From assembly GCA_022821145.1 (NCBI GenBank), contig JAJEEE010000047.1, positions 62,001 to 126,000 of the forward strand: 64,000 nucleotides of DNA. The letters are read 5' to 3'. A program made the position numbers and the translations under genes. A model generated the notes under the pieces. That model saw only the letters and a program-made list of their open reading frames with translations. It was not told the DNA's origin and made no database searches. Shown piece after piece: positions 34,133-43,223 of the stretch. Position 1 is the first letter of the stretch; each line of letters starts with the position of its first letter. The stretch comes from Acidobacteriota bacterium (lineage in GTDB: Bacteria > Acidobacteriota > Terriglobia > 20CM-2-55-15).

Positions 34133-36709
34133 ATGCGAGCACATAGTCGTCTGTTCGTTTCACTGCTTTTTGCGGCCTTTTTCTTCCTCGGCGGACATGC
34201 CGTCGTCGAGGCTCAGGAAGCGGTCAACAGCGGGCTCTGGTCCGATCCGGCCACCTGGTCCGACGGGGAGGCGCCGGGCGAAGGCGACGCCGTCACCATC
34301 GGAGAAGGCATTGAAGTTGTCCTCGACGTCAGTCCGCCGCCGCTGCGAAGTATCAGGCTCAACGGCAAACTGAGCTTCGCGGACGATAGAGATCTTGAAC
34401 TGACCACCGAGTGGATCCTGATGCGCGGGGAGTTGGAGATTGGCACCGAAGCCGCCCCCCATACGCGCAATGCGACCATTACCCTGACCAATAACGTCCC
34501 CGATGAGAACATCGAGGAAATGGGTGACCACGGGATCATGATCATGGGCGGAACCCTGAGCCTGCACGGCGATCGGGAAAACGCCTGGACCAAGTTGGTC
34601 GAAACGGCCGAGGCGGGCAGCACGCGGATCGAAGTTCTCGACGCGAGCGAGTGGCGAGTCGGTGACGAAATTGTCCTGGCGTCAACGGATTTCAATCCCC
34701 GGCAGGCCGAGACGCACCACATTGCTGCGATCAGCGGAAACACCGTGACGCTCGATCAGCCGCTTGAATACATGCATTTCGGCGAGATCACCTTCGACGT
34801 CGATCAACGCGGCGAAGTCGGGTTGCTGACGCGCAATATCAAGGTTCAGGCTTCCGCCGACGCCGAAGACTCGTACCTGGGCGGGCATATCATGGCGATG
34901 GACGGGAGCACGATGAATGTGGCCGGCATCGAGTTGACTCGAATGGGTCAGCATCTGGAGCTCGCCCGGTACCCGATCCACTGGCATATCAACGGCGACG
35001 TGGAGGGGCAGTACATCAAGAACTCCGCGATTCACGACACGTTCAACCGCTGCGTGACCATTCATGGCACGGATAATCTGCTGGTCGAAAACAACGTCAC
35101 GTACAACACGGTGGGGCACTGCTTCTTCATGGAAGACGGCATCGAGTCGGGCAACCGTCTCGTTCGCAACCTGGGGATCCAGACCAAGTGTCATCCGACC
35201 CTGCCGTGTGTCCCGACAATCCTCGCCGCGGCCGGCGAGACCAGAACGGGAACGAATGGCCAGGGCTCCGAGGACGTCCTGATTCCATCGGACAACACGG
35301 CGTCGACCTACTGGATCACCAATCCGGACAACATCTACATCGACAACGTTGCCGCGGGTTCCGATTCGACAGGTTTCTGGATGTCGTTACCGGAGCACCC
35401 GGTCGGCGCGTTTGAAGGCACGGAGATCAGCCTGAATACCTGGCCGCGTCGAACTCATTTCCGCGAATTCAGGGGCAACGTCGCCCACTCCAACTACGAC
35501 GGGTTCATGTTCGACCGGAATATCGCGCCCGACGGCACTTTCGGGGTGACCGGCAGCTCGCATACCGGCCTTGAAGATCCCGCGGACCCGGACAGCACGG
35601 CGCTGGAATCGGTCTTCGAGGACCTCACCACCTACAAGAACCGCAATGGCGGCATCTGGGGCCGCGGCGAGATGCACGTATTCAGGAACGTGAGGTTCGC
35701 CGACAACGCCATGGGCTTCACTCACGCGTCCGGCGCATTCGGTCGTTACGAATTCACGTCAAAGGTCGTGGACTCGCTGTTCGTCGGCGAAACCGGGAAC
35801 GTCGGCAACCCCAGAACTCCGGAGGAGATCGCTTACGGCCGCAGCTTGCCGAAGCCCGAATTGCCGGATTTCCCGATCCGCGGCTACGAGTACTACGATT
35901 ACCGTCATGACGTCGAGAACACGACCTTCGTGAATTACGAGGACAACGCCACCCGCATGACGGGCGCCATCTCCAACCTGCTGTACAGCAGCTTCGGGGT
36001 CAGCACCAACAACGCCTTCGAGCGCCTGGAATTCGTCGACGCCAAGCCGGTGTATTTCCCGCCGATGGAGAGGAGATGGGGCAACGACAATGGAGGCAGT
36101 CGGTCCTACACGACCGCGGCGTACCGCGACAGGGACGGCTCGCTCGGCCGTGGCCCCGATTCCTACGTTCTCATCCATGACGGCGTCAACGACAGTATCG
36201 CGGTCGACACGGAAGCCTGCGATATCCATGAGTCGTGGAACGCGGCCGTGTGCGAGGGCGATGTCGGACGCCTGACTGTCGGCGGTGGCGGCGCCGGCGG
36301 TCGAGGCGCTTTCGGCGGTCGAGGCCGAGGTTTCGGCGGTCGAGGCGGGTTCGGCGGTCGAGGCGGCGGCGCTGCCGCCGAGCCGGTCATACTCAGCCGT
36401 AATGGCCGGGAGTACGACACGACCACCACCAACGTACGAGCCGGAACCGAGATCACGGTGACCACCGAAAGGCCGGACGTGACCCTCACCCTGCGTGAGA
36501 TGGATGAAGGCTCCTGGGTGATTTTCGAGCTGCCGGGATTCACCACCGCCGCTTCGGGTGCTCGGCAAGACAGCCTGGATGCGCTGCGCATGGCCGGCGA
36601 CACCGCGTACTTCCAGGACCCGGACGCGCTCTGGGTCAAGGTTGTCTCCAACGGTGACATCGGCACCGGCGCCCCCGGTGGCGGAACCAGCATCAACGTC
36701 AGCAGGTAG
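34133..36709 (+). CDS. Secreted G8-domain, CEMIP/TMEM2-like parallel beta-helix protein
   Basis: 858 residues from ATG 34133. Signal peptide (LFVSLLFAAFFFLGGHAVVE). The G8 domain at residues ~30-150 starts SGLWSDPATWSDGEAPGEGD and includes EWILMRGELEIGTEAAPHTR, the conserved 'W...P..GD.V.I' and 'G.L.IG.....' text. A long right-handed beta-helix follows (YPIHWHINGDVEGQYIKNSA, IHDTFNRCVTIHGTDNLLVE, VGHCFFMEDGIESGNRLVRN), closely matching the CEMIP/TMEM2 core, including 'P.HWH..GDV'. A Gly-Arg repeat (FGGRG units, residues ~717-750) and a small C-terminal domain end it. Animal relatives degrade hyaluronan; the bacterial substrate is unknown. Codon and base use looks less GC-rich than its neighbours, which suggests transfer. 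Confidence 0.85.
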   Translation: MRAHSRLFVSLLFAAFFFLGGHAVVEAQEAVNSGLWSDPATWSDGEAPGEGDAVTIGEGIEVVLDVSPPPLRSIRLNGKLSFADDRDLELTTEWILMRGELEIGTEAAPHTRNATITLTNNVPDENIEEMGDHGIMIMGGTLSLHGDRENAWTKLVETAEAGSTRIEVLDASEWRVGDEIVLASTDFNPRQAETHHIAAISGNTVTLDQPLEYMHFGEITFDVDQRGEVGLLTRNIKVQASADAEDSYLGGHIMAMDGSTMNVAGIELTRMGQHLELARYPIHWHINGDVEGQYIKNSAIHDTFNRCVTIHGTDNLLVENNVTYNTVGHCFFMEDGIESGNRLVRNLGIQTKCHPTLPCVPTILAAAGETRTGTNGQGSEDVLIPSDNTASTYWITNPDNIYIDNVAAGSDSTGFWMSLPEHPVGAFEGTEISLNTWPRRTHFREFRGNVAHSNYDGFMFDRNIAPDGTFGVTGSSHTGLEDPADPDSTALESVFEDLTTYKNRNGGIWGRGEMHVFRNVRFADNAMGFTHASGAFGRYEFTSKVVDSLFVGETGNVGNPRTPEEIAYGRSLPKPELPDFPIRGYEYYDYRHDVENTTFVNYEDNATRMTGAISNLLYSSFGVSTNNAFERLEFVDAKPVYFPPMERRWGNDNGGSRSYTTAAYRDRDGSLGRGPDSYVLIHDGVNDSIAVDTEACDIHESWNAAVCEGDVGRLTVGGGGAGGRGAFGGRGRGFGGRGGFGGRGGGAAAEPVILSRNGREYDTTTTNVRAGTEITVTTERPDVTLTLREMDEGSWVIFELPGFTTAASGARQDSLDALRMAGDTAYFQDPDALWVKVVSNGDIGTGAPGGGTSINVSR
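36310..36364 (+). repeat. Short direct repeats encoding FGGRG units
   Basis: Three copies of a 16-base word (nTTCGGCGGTCGAGGC) at 36310, 36331 and 36349 inside the G8-domain gene encode the Gly-Arg linker. The near-identical DNA shows recent expansion by slippage rather than only amino-acid selection. Confidence 0.8.
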
Positions 36710-36773
36710 GTTCAACCCGCTGCATGACTCGCCCGCGTTTCTCGCCGGGTGTGCTGTACGTATCCTCCGCCGA

Positions 36774-36787
36774 GATGTTCCATCGAC
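36774..36787. repeat. Left copy of a 13-14 bp word flanking the RelBE module
   Basis: ATGTTCCATCGAC (36775-36787) recurs in the same orientation at 37543-37555, on the other side of the toxin-antitoxin pair. The sequence around the two copies is otherwise unrelated. They may be footprints of the module's insertion, but chance cannot be excluded. Confidence 0.45.
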
Positions 36788-36800
36788 TTGGAGGCAGTAC

Positions 36801-36833
36801 GGTAAGCGTCTTTACGAGACCGCCTACATGAAT
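36801..36833. repeat. 33-bp dispersed repeat, copy 2
   Basis: Same element as at 18271-18303, same orientation, 31 of 33 positions identical; the two changes are transitions. It lies 91 bp after the G8-domain gene and 21 bp from the toxin stop of the RelBE module (which reads towards it). The internal GTAAG-CGTC-TTTAC hairpin keeps pairing through G-U. Confidence 0.85.
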
Positions 36834-36854
36834 CGAGGACCGCGCGTCCAGGGC

Positions 36855-37127
36855 CTATTCCGCGAAAAGATCGGAGTGCGTTCCGGTTCGAACCAGGCGC
36901 AACTCGTTGCCCTGGACCCGGTAGATCAGGAGCCAGTCCGGTTCGAGATGCGCCTCGCGGTAGCCCTTCCAGATTCCCCGTAGCGGATGATCGCGATAAC
37001 GGGCCGGCATCGCCTCCTGCTCGAGCAGCGACGTCAATAGAGTCCGTAACTTCCTCAAGTCCTTACCTCGCGATGCGGCTCTTCGGACGTCGCGCTTGAA
37101 CTGCGACGAGCGAACCGGGACGAGCAT
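36855..37127 (-). CDS. RelE/YafQ-type mRNA interferase toxin
   Basis: 90 residues from ATG 37127. SSQFKRDVRRAASRGKDLRK then HPLRGIWKGYREAHLEPDWL and LIYRVQGNELRLVRTGTHSD is the YafQ signature ('HPL.G.WKG.RE.H..PDWLLIY......L.L.R.GTHS.LF'). YafQ cuts mRNA in the ribosome. Its start is 1 base beyond the antitoxin stop, so the two are co-translated. The 33-bp dispersed repeat lies downstream. Confidence 0.93.
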   Translation of the reverse strand: MLVPVRSSQFKRDVRRAASRGKDLRKLRTLLTSLLEQEAMPARYRDHPLRGIWKGYREAHLEPDWLLIYRVQGNELRLVRTGTHSDLFAE

Positions 37128-37128
37128 G

Positions 37129-37386
37129 TCAGATGTCGAGGTCCTGGAACAATGCCTCCGCGCTGCCGAATCGCCGGCCCTTGCCCGCGTCCAACTCCTT
37201 CATGGCCTTGACCGTTTTCGGGTTGGGAACCTGGATGGGGAACGGCAATCGCTTCTCGTCGGCCACGCGCAGCAGCAACAAGCGAATCGCGTCGGAAACC
37301 GACAGGCCCATGGATTGCAACGCCTTCGAGGCGCGCGCCTTCGTTTCGCCGTCGATTCGGGCGCGCACAACCGTGTCCGAACTCAT
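37129..37386 (-). CDS. RelB/DinJ-type antitoxin
   Basis: 85 residues from ATG 37386 (SSDTVVRARIDGETKARASK); an upstream in-frame Met would start before the promoter -10 and is rejected. Ribbon-helix-helix pattern: VRARIDGETK, then ALQSMGLSVSDAIRLLLLRV, then the toxin-binding tail (VPNPKTVKAMKELDAG). It neutralises the YafQ-like toxin and should repress the operon through the palindrome beside its promoter. Confidence 0.9.
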   Translation of the reverse strand: MSSDTVVRARIDGETKARASKALQSMGLSVSDAIRLLLLRVADEKRLPFPIQVPNPKTVKAMKELDAGKGRRFGSAEALFQDLDI

Positions 37387-37411
37387 GTTGAACCCCCCAT
37401 GACGTAGCATC

Positions 37412-37440
37412 ATTGTAGCTACAGATGCTGAAGCGGTCAA
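37412..37440 (-). promoter_or_regulatory. Promoter and operator of the RelBE-type module
   Basis: On the minus strand, TTGACC (37440-37435), a 17-bp spacer and TACAAT (37417-37412) form a near-consensus promoter 26 bp before the antitoxin ATG. A perfect palindrome TGTAGCTACA (37414-37423) overlaps the -10 and fits an autoregulatory operator for the ribbon-helix-helix antitoxin. Confidence 0.7.
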
Positions 37441-37542
37441 TCAGGGAGTCTTCGCCGAGCTTCTGCGAATCAGCGACCGATGCAACTGCAACAAGCGTTG
37501 CCGGATCCTGAACATTACCGACAATACGTGCCCGCCCCTGAA

Positions 37543-37555
37543 ATGTTCCATCGAC
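37543..37555. repeat. Right copy of the 13-bp word flanking the RelBE module
   Basis: Second ATGTTCCATCGAC, 768 bp from the first, in the 177-bp gap between the antitoxin promoter and the end of glnS. No gene is seen in that gap. Confidence 0.45.
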
Positions 37556-37617
37556 GCGGGGGAGAACGCGTTCTCGAAGGCGACGCGGACCGAACGATGC
37601 CTGCCCCGTCGGTTTCC

Positions 37618-39336
<1,719 letters not shown>

Positions 39337-39345
39337 CGAGTCCGG

Positions 39346-40941
39346 CTAGTCGAGAATGCCCGCCAACTCCTGCAGCAGATTCCAGTTCTCGAGCCGTTCG
39401 TCCCGCGACGCCTCCATGGTCGGCGACGGGTTGCCTTCCTTGTCGAAATGCTTGGCGAAACGGCCTTCGGTCCGGGCGAAGGTGATGAAGTCGACCGGTT
39501 CCTTGGTCTTGGGATGGACGTACCAGTCGTTCTTGACCTGCGGGTTGCCGGTCAGGCTCAGCCGCTCCTTGAACCGGGAACCCTTGCGGGGGTCGTAGAT
39601 GAATACGGGGAATGTCCGGGAGTCCGCGGCCAGCTTCGCCTGGTGCATGGCCATGTTGTCGCCGACGCCGTGCTCGGGCTGGCAGGTCGTGAACACGTTG
39701 ATGATGGCCGGGCCGGGATACTCGTTGGCCTCCATCACCGCCTTGTAGAAGTGGTTCGTGTGAGCGCAGGTCGTCTGGGCCACGTACACGTCCTTGTGCA
39801 TCATGGCGATGTTGGACAGCTCCTTGCGGTGCTCGGCCTTGCCCGGGACCACCTTGCCGTGGGCGCTCATCTTGGCTTCCTGGCCCATGAACGAGCTGGT
39901 CGACGTCTGCCCGCCCGTGTTCGAGTAGACCTGCGTGTCCAGCACCAGGACGTTGATGTCCATTCCCGAGGCGAACATGCGGGACAGGGACTGGAATCCG
40001 ATGTCCAGCATCGCGCCGTCGCCGCCGATGACCCATAGCTTCTTGTCGCTCCAGCCCAACTGATCCCAGCGGGCGCGCACGCCCATGGCGTCGGCGGGCG
40101 CGTTCTCGAACAGCGAGTTCGTCCAGGAAACGGCATAGGGGTTGTAGGGGTACGTCGACGTATAGACCGTGTTGCACCCCGTCGCCGCGACGATGCCGAT
40201 GTTCTCCTGCCCGTAGACGAAGCCCGTGGCCGCCAGCATCATGCGCAGCGCCGTGGCCTCGCCGCAACCCATGCACGACCCGGCGCCTCCCACGTAGAGC
40301 AGCGAGCGCTCGGCGAGCATCATGTCGGCCAGCGCCCTCTCGTTGATGAACTTGTCGGGAGTCGGCGGCAGATCGTTGTAGAACTTCCAGGCGCGCTGAT
40401 ACCAGCCGAGGTTCTCGTCGTCCTTCCGGATCATCTTCAGCGCGTCGTGGTCGCCGCAGGCGTCCACGCACTCCGCACATCCCTTGCACTTGGTGGGGTC
40501 GATGAAGATGCCGAACTTGCCGCCGCCCACGCCCTTCTTCTCGAGCACCTTGAAGTACTTGTTCGTGATCGCCCACTGGGCGCCCATCGATTCGCGCTCC
40601 CCGGCGTCGTCGATCGCGCCCAGGTGCTCGTCGAGCACGTCGGGCTCGACGGCCTTGCCCAGGATCGCCGTGTCCGGGCATTGCGTCACGCAATCCATGC
40701 AGCCCACGCAGTTGTCGGCGTTCAGCTCCGGAATGTCGGGCGCGATGTAGCTGAAGTCGCGCAGCGCGCCGGTGTTGGCGGGGATGACGCTCCGGGCCAC
40801 CTGGTCGTCCGCCGCCAGGCCTTTCTCGGCGGTCCCGTCGTTGTAGGCGCCTACGACCCGGTTGTTGAAGTCGTCGAAGTCGACAACGTTCAGGCGGATG
40901 TCTTCGCGTAGCCTTTCGACTTCCGGTTCCAGCGCTTTCAT
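39346..40941 (-). CDS. Pyruvate:ferredoxin oxidoreductase, beta (TPP) part with 2x[4Fe-4S] domain
   Basis: 531 residues from ATG 40941. The N-terminal ferredoxin-like region has two clusters: CVGCMDCVTQCP near residue 75 and CKGCAECVDACG near residue 155. Then CMGCGEATALRMMLAA and the TPP/Mg motif IGGDGAMLDIGFQSLSRMFA ending with DTQVYSNTGGQTSTSSF, as in the C-terminal third of NifJ. It oxidatively decarboxylates pyruvate (or another 2-oxoacid) to acyl-CoA while reducing ferredoxin. It is the partner of the upstream alpha/gamma gene (52 bp away); together they cover all NifJ domains. Confidence 0.9.
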   Translation of the reverse strand: MKALEPEVERLREDIRLNVVDFDDFNNRVVGAYNDGTAEKGLAADDQVARSVIPANTGALRDFSYIAPDIPELNADNCVGCMDCVTQCPDTAILGKAVEPDVLDEHLGAIDDAGERESMGAQWAITNKYFKVLEKKGVGGGKFGIFIDPTKCKGCAECVDACGDHDALKMIRKDDENLGWYQRAWKFYNDLPPTPDKFINERALADMMLAERSLLYVGGAGSCMGCGEATALRMMLAATGFVYGQENIGIVAATGCNTVYTSTYPYNPYAVSWTNSLFENAPADAMGVRARWDQLGWSDKKLWVIGGDGAMLDIGFQSLSRMFASGMDINVLVLDTQVYSNTGGQTSTSSFMGQEAKMSAHGKVVPGKAEHRKELSNIAMMHKDVYVAQTTCAHTNHFYKAVMEANEYPGPAIINVFTTCQPEHGVGDNMAMHQAKLAADSRTFPVFIYDPRKGSRFKERLSLTGNPQVKNDWYVHPKTKEPVDFITFARTEGRFAKHFDKEGNPSPTMEASRDERLENWNLLQELAGILD

Positions 40942-40993
40942 ATCGACCTCGTTTCCTTCGACGGACTCGTTCCGTTCGGTGAATCGCGGGCGG

Positions 40994-43006
40994 CTAGACG
41001 GCGACGCCGTCGGCCTCCGCCGTGGCCCGCATGACGGCGCGGGGTACTTCGAGAACCTCGTGGTAGCCGCGCGACACGGCCTGGAGGTTGTCCTGAACGA
41101 CCTGTTCCCCGCGCTTCCCGAAGTATTTCCGCAGCGCCTTCTCAACGCCTTCGAACAGCCGGTCCTCGCCGATGCCGGACTCGCCCTGCAGCGGGGTCAC
41201 CCGCAGGAACACCCCCAGCAGCACGATGCCTTGCATGCGCTGTTGCAGGTCGGCGAGCGAGGAGACGTCCTTGGCGATCTGGACCGTGTCGAGCGCGAAC
41301 AGACGGGCGTTCTTCTGCAGCATGAACGCGCGGGCCCAGGACGGCACGGCGCTCCAGATCTTCTCGGGATCGGTCTGGTGACTCTGGACGAAGACCATCC
41401 CGTTTTCGGACAGGCCCATCAGCGGGTTTTCCAGGTTGAACGCGTTGACGTCGTTCAGCGGGATGAACTCGACGTCCTCGAGCTCGGAGTGCACCCGGAT
41501 GTGCTCCTTGGCGATGGTCAGGTAGTACGTGGTCGGGAGGCCTTTCTTCTCGGAGCCGTACTTGGGATAGGCCTGCACGTCCATGCCGAAGACTTCCCCG
41601 GCGATGGTCGCGATGACCTTGTTGGTGGTGACCGACCCGTAGCCGCCGACAGAGTGCCCGCGCATCGAAAAAGAACCGGGCGATCGCACGTCCGGGTCCT
41701 CGGTGATTTCGAGCGCGGTCTCGTGCTTGATTCCGAGCGAGAAATAGTGGCGGGGGCTGTCGCCGAGCATGTTGCGCATCACCGCCAGGAAATCGCCGGA
41801 ACGCACGTCGCGGCTGCCCAGCCCGGCCGAGCCTCCGTAGAACCGCGGCATGCCGGTGAGGGCGGGATAGCCGGGCGTCCCCGACGCCGCGTCGGCGAAG
41901 GCCGCCTTGATCTCCAGCAGGAACGGGTTGGAAGCCATCATCGGGATGTCGAGGCGCTCCAGCACCGTGACGGCCTGGACATGGCGGAGGGCTTCGACGA
42001 TTTCGATGGCGGGGAAGGGGCGGTAACAGGTGAGGTGCAGCAGGCCGACCTTCCAGCCGAACTTCTCGCGTATGTAGTCGACGGCCGCCTCGCCGGTTTC
42101 CATCATGCAACCCGACCCCACGATCGCGTACTCGGCGTCCTCCAGGCGGTAGGGGTGGACGACGTCGTACCGGCGCCCGGTCATGCGGTAGTACTCGTCC
42201 ATGACCGACTTGAGCGTCGGCAGGACACGGTCGTAGTACTTCCGCTGGGCGATCTTGCCCTTCATGTAGCTGTCCTGGTTCTGCACGACGCCGGACATGA
42301 CCGGAACGCGGGGGTCCATCAGGTTGCGCACCTTGGACTGAGGGTCGCCGACGAACTGTTTCATGAACTCCGGCTCCGGCAGCCGGACGTTCTCGATGGT
42401 GTGCGTCGTGAGAAAACCGTCCTGGACGTTGAGGAAGGGCGTCTCGGTATCCTCGGCCGCCCGGCGCGAGATCAGCGCCAGGTCGCCGGCTTCCTGGGCG
42501 TTGCGGCCGAACAGCACGCCCCACCCGCAGTCGGCCACGCAGTATACGTCGTCGTGTCCGGTATGGACGTTGAGGGAATGGGAGGTGATCGCCCGGGCTC
42601 CGATATGGAACACGATCGGCAGGCGCTTCCCCGAGATCGTGTAGAGCACCTCCTTCATCAGCACCAGCCCCTGTCCCGACGTGAAGTTCGTCACCCGCCC
42701 CCCGGCGACGGCGAATCCCTCGCAGGTGGTGGCGGCGCTGTGCTCGGACTCGGGTTCGATGAAGGCCAGCCGTTTCCCCCAGAGATTCTCCTTTCCGTTG
42801 GAAACGGCGATCTGGTAACCGCTGCCCATCGTCGTGGACGACGTGATCGGGTAGGCGCAGGCGCCTTCCGTGATCTGGGTCTCGACCCAGACGACCATGC
42901 CCGCGCCGTCGGCCGTGGTCGGAATACCCGGGAAGGGCGCACGGCTCTCGCCCGCGGCCTCGCCGGGCTGGGCGCCCGGTACTCGGACATTCAGAGTCGA
43001 ACTCAT
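40994..43006 (-). CDS. Pyruvate:ferredoxin oxidoreductase, alpha-gamma part
   Basis: 670 residues from ATG 43006. Alpha domain: EGACAYPITSSTTMGSGYQI with the pyruvate-binding SST, then HSAATTCEGFAVAGGRVTNF, TSGQGLVLMKEVLYTISGKR, and VQDGFLTTH. Domain II (GLLHLTCYRPFPAIEIVEAL) follows. The C-terminal gamma domain has GHSVGGYGSVTTNKVIATIA. This is the order of the N-terminal two-thirds of NifJ, separated from the ferredoxin/TPP part as its own gene. It implies low-potential ferredoxin metabolism or reversible carboxylation; oxygen-tolerant versions exist. Confidence 0.9.
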   Translation of the reverse strand: MSSTLNVRVPGAQPGEAAGESRAPFPGIPTTADGAGMVVWVETQITEGACAYPITSSTTMGSGYQIAVSNGKENLWGKRLAFIEPESEHSAATTCEGFAVAGGRVTNFTSGQGLVLMKEVLYTISGKRLPIVFHIGARAITSHSLNVHTGHDDVYCVADCGWGVLFGRNAQEAGDLALISRRAAEDTETPFLNVQDGFLTTHTIENVRLPEPEFMKQFVGDPQSKVRNLMDPRVPVMSGVVQNQDSYMKGKIAQRKYYDRVLPTLKSVMDEYYRMTGRRYDVVHPYRLEDAEYAIVGSGCMMETGEAAVDYIREKFGWKVGLLHLTCYRPFPAIEIVEALRHVQAVTVLERLDIPMMASNPFLLEIKAAFADAASGTPGYPALTGMPRFYGGSAGLGSRDVRSGDFLAVMRNMLGDSPRHYFSLGIKHETALEITEDPDVRSPGSFSMRGHSVGGYGSVTTNKVIATIAGEVFGMDVQAYPKYGSEKKGLPTTYYLTIAKEHIRVHSELEDVEFIPLNDVNAFNLENPLMGLSENGMVFVQSHQTDPEKIWSAVPSWARAFMLQKNARLFALDTVQIAKDVSSLADLQQRMQGIVLLGVFLRVTPLQGESGIGEDRLFEGVEKALRKYFGKRGEQVVQDNLQAVSRGYHEVLEVPRAVMRATAEADGVAV

Positions 43007-43083
43007 CGGAATGCCTCCCTCTCGATCACGCCTGTGGAGATCGCAAGAACTAGAAGCTTACCAGATTCCGGACGCGGGTGTCA

Positions 43084-43114
43084 TCCTGGCGCGACCCGGC
43101 GCACGGCGCCAGGA
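43084..43114 (-). terminator. Hairpin after the permease gene
   Basis: TCCTGGCGC (43084-43092) and GCGCCAGGA (43106-43114) form a perfect 9-bp stem with a 13-base loop, in the 217-bp gap between the permease stop (43224) and the oxidoreductase start (43006). No T-run follows, so function as a terminator is inferred from position. Confidence 0.45.
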
Positions 43115-43223
43115 ATCGGCCGAAATATATGTGCATGCGAGACTTGCGGCGACGGCCGGCTCACACGGCTCCCTCCACGATCGTGGCGGGGGCGGACTCG
43201 ATCGGGAATCTCCGGCCACGGTC

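Noticed and set aside
36855-37440. RelBE region as an insertion sequence or integron cassette
   Set aside because: No transposase, integrase, terminal inverted repeats or recognisable recombination site; only short direct repeats and the 33-bp element are seen.
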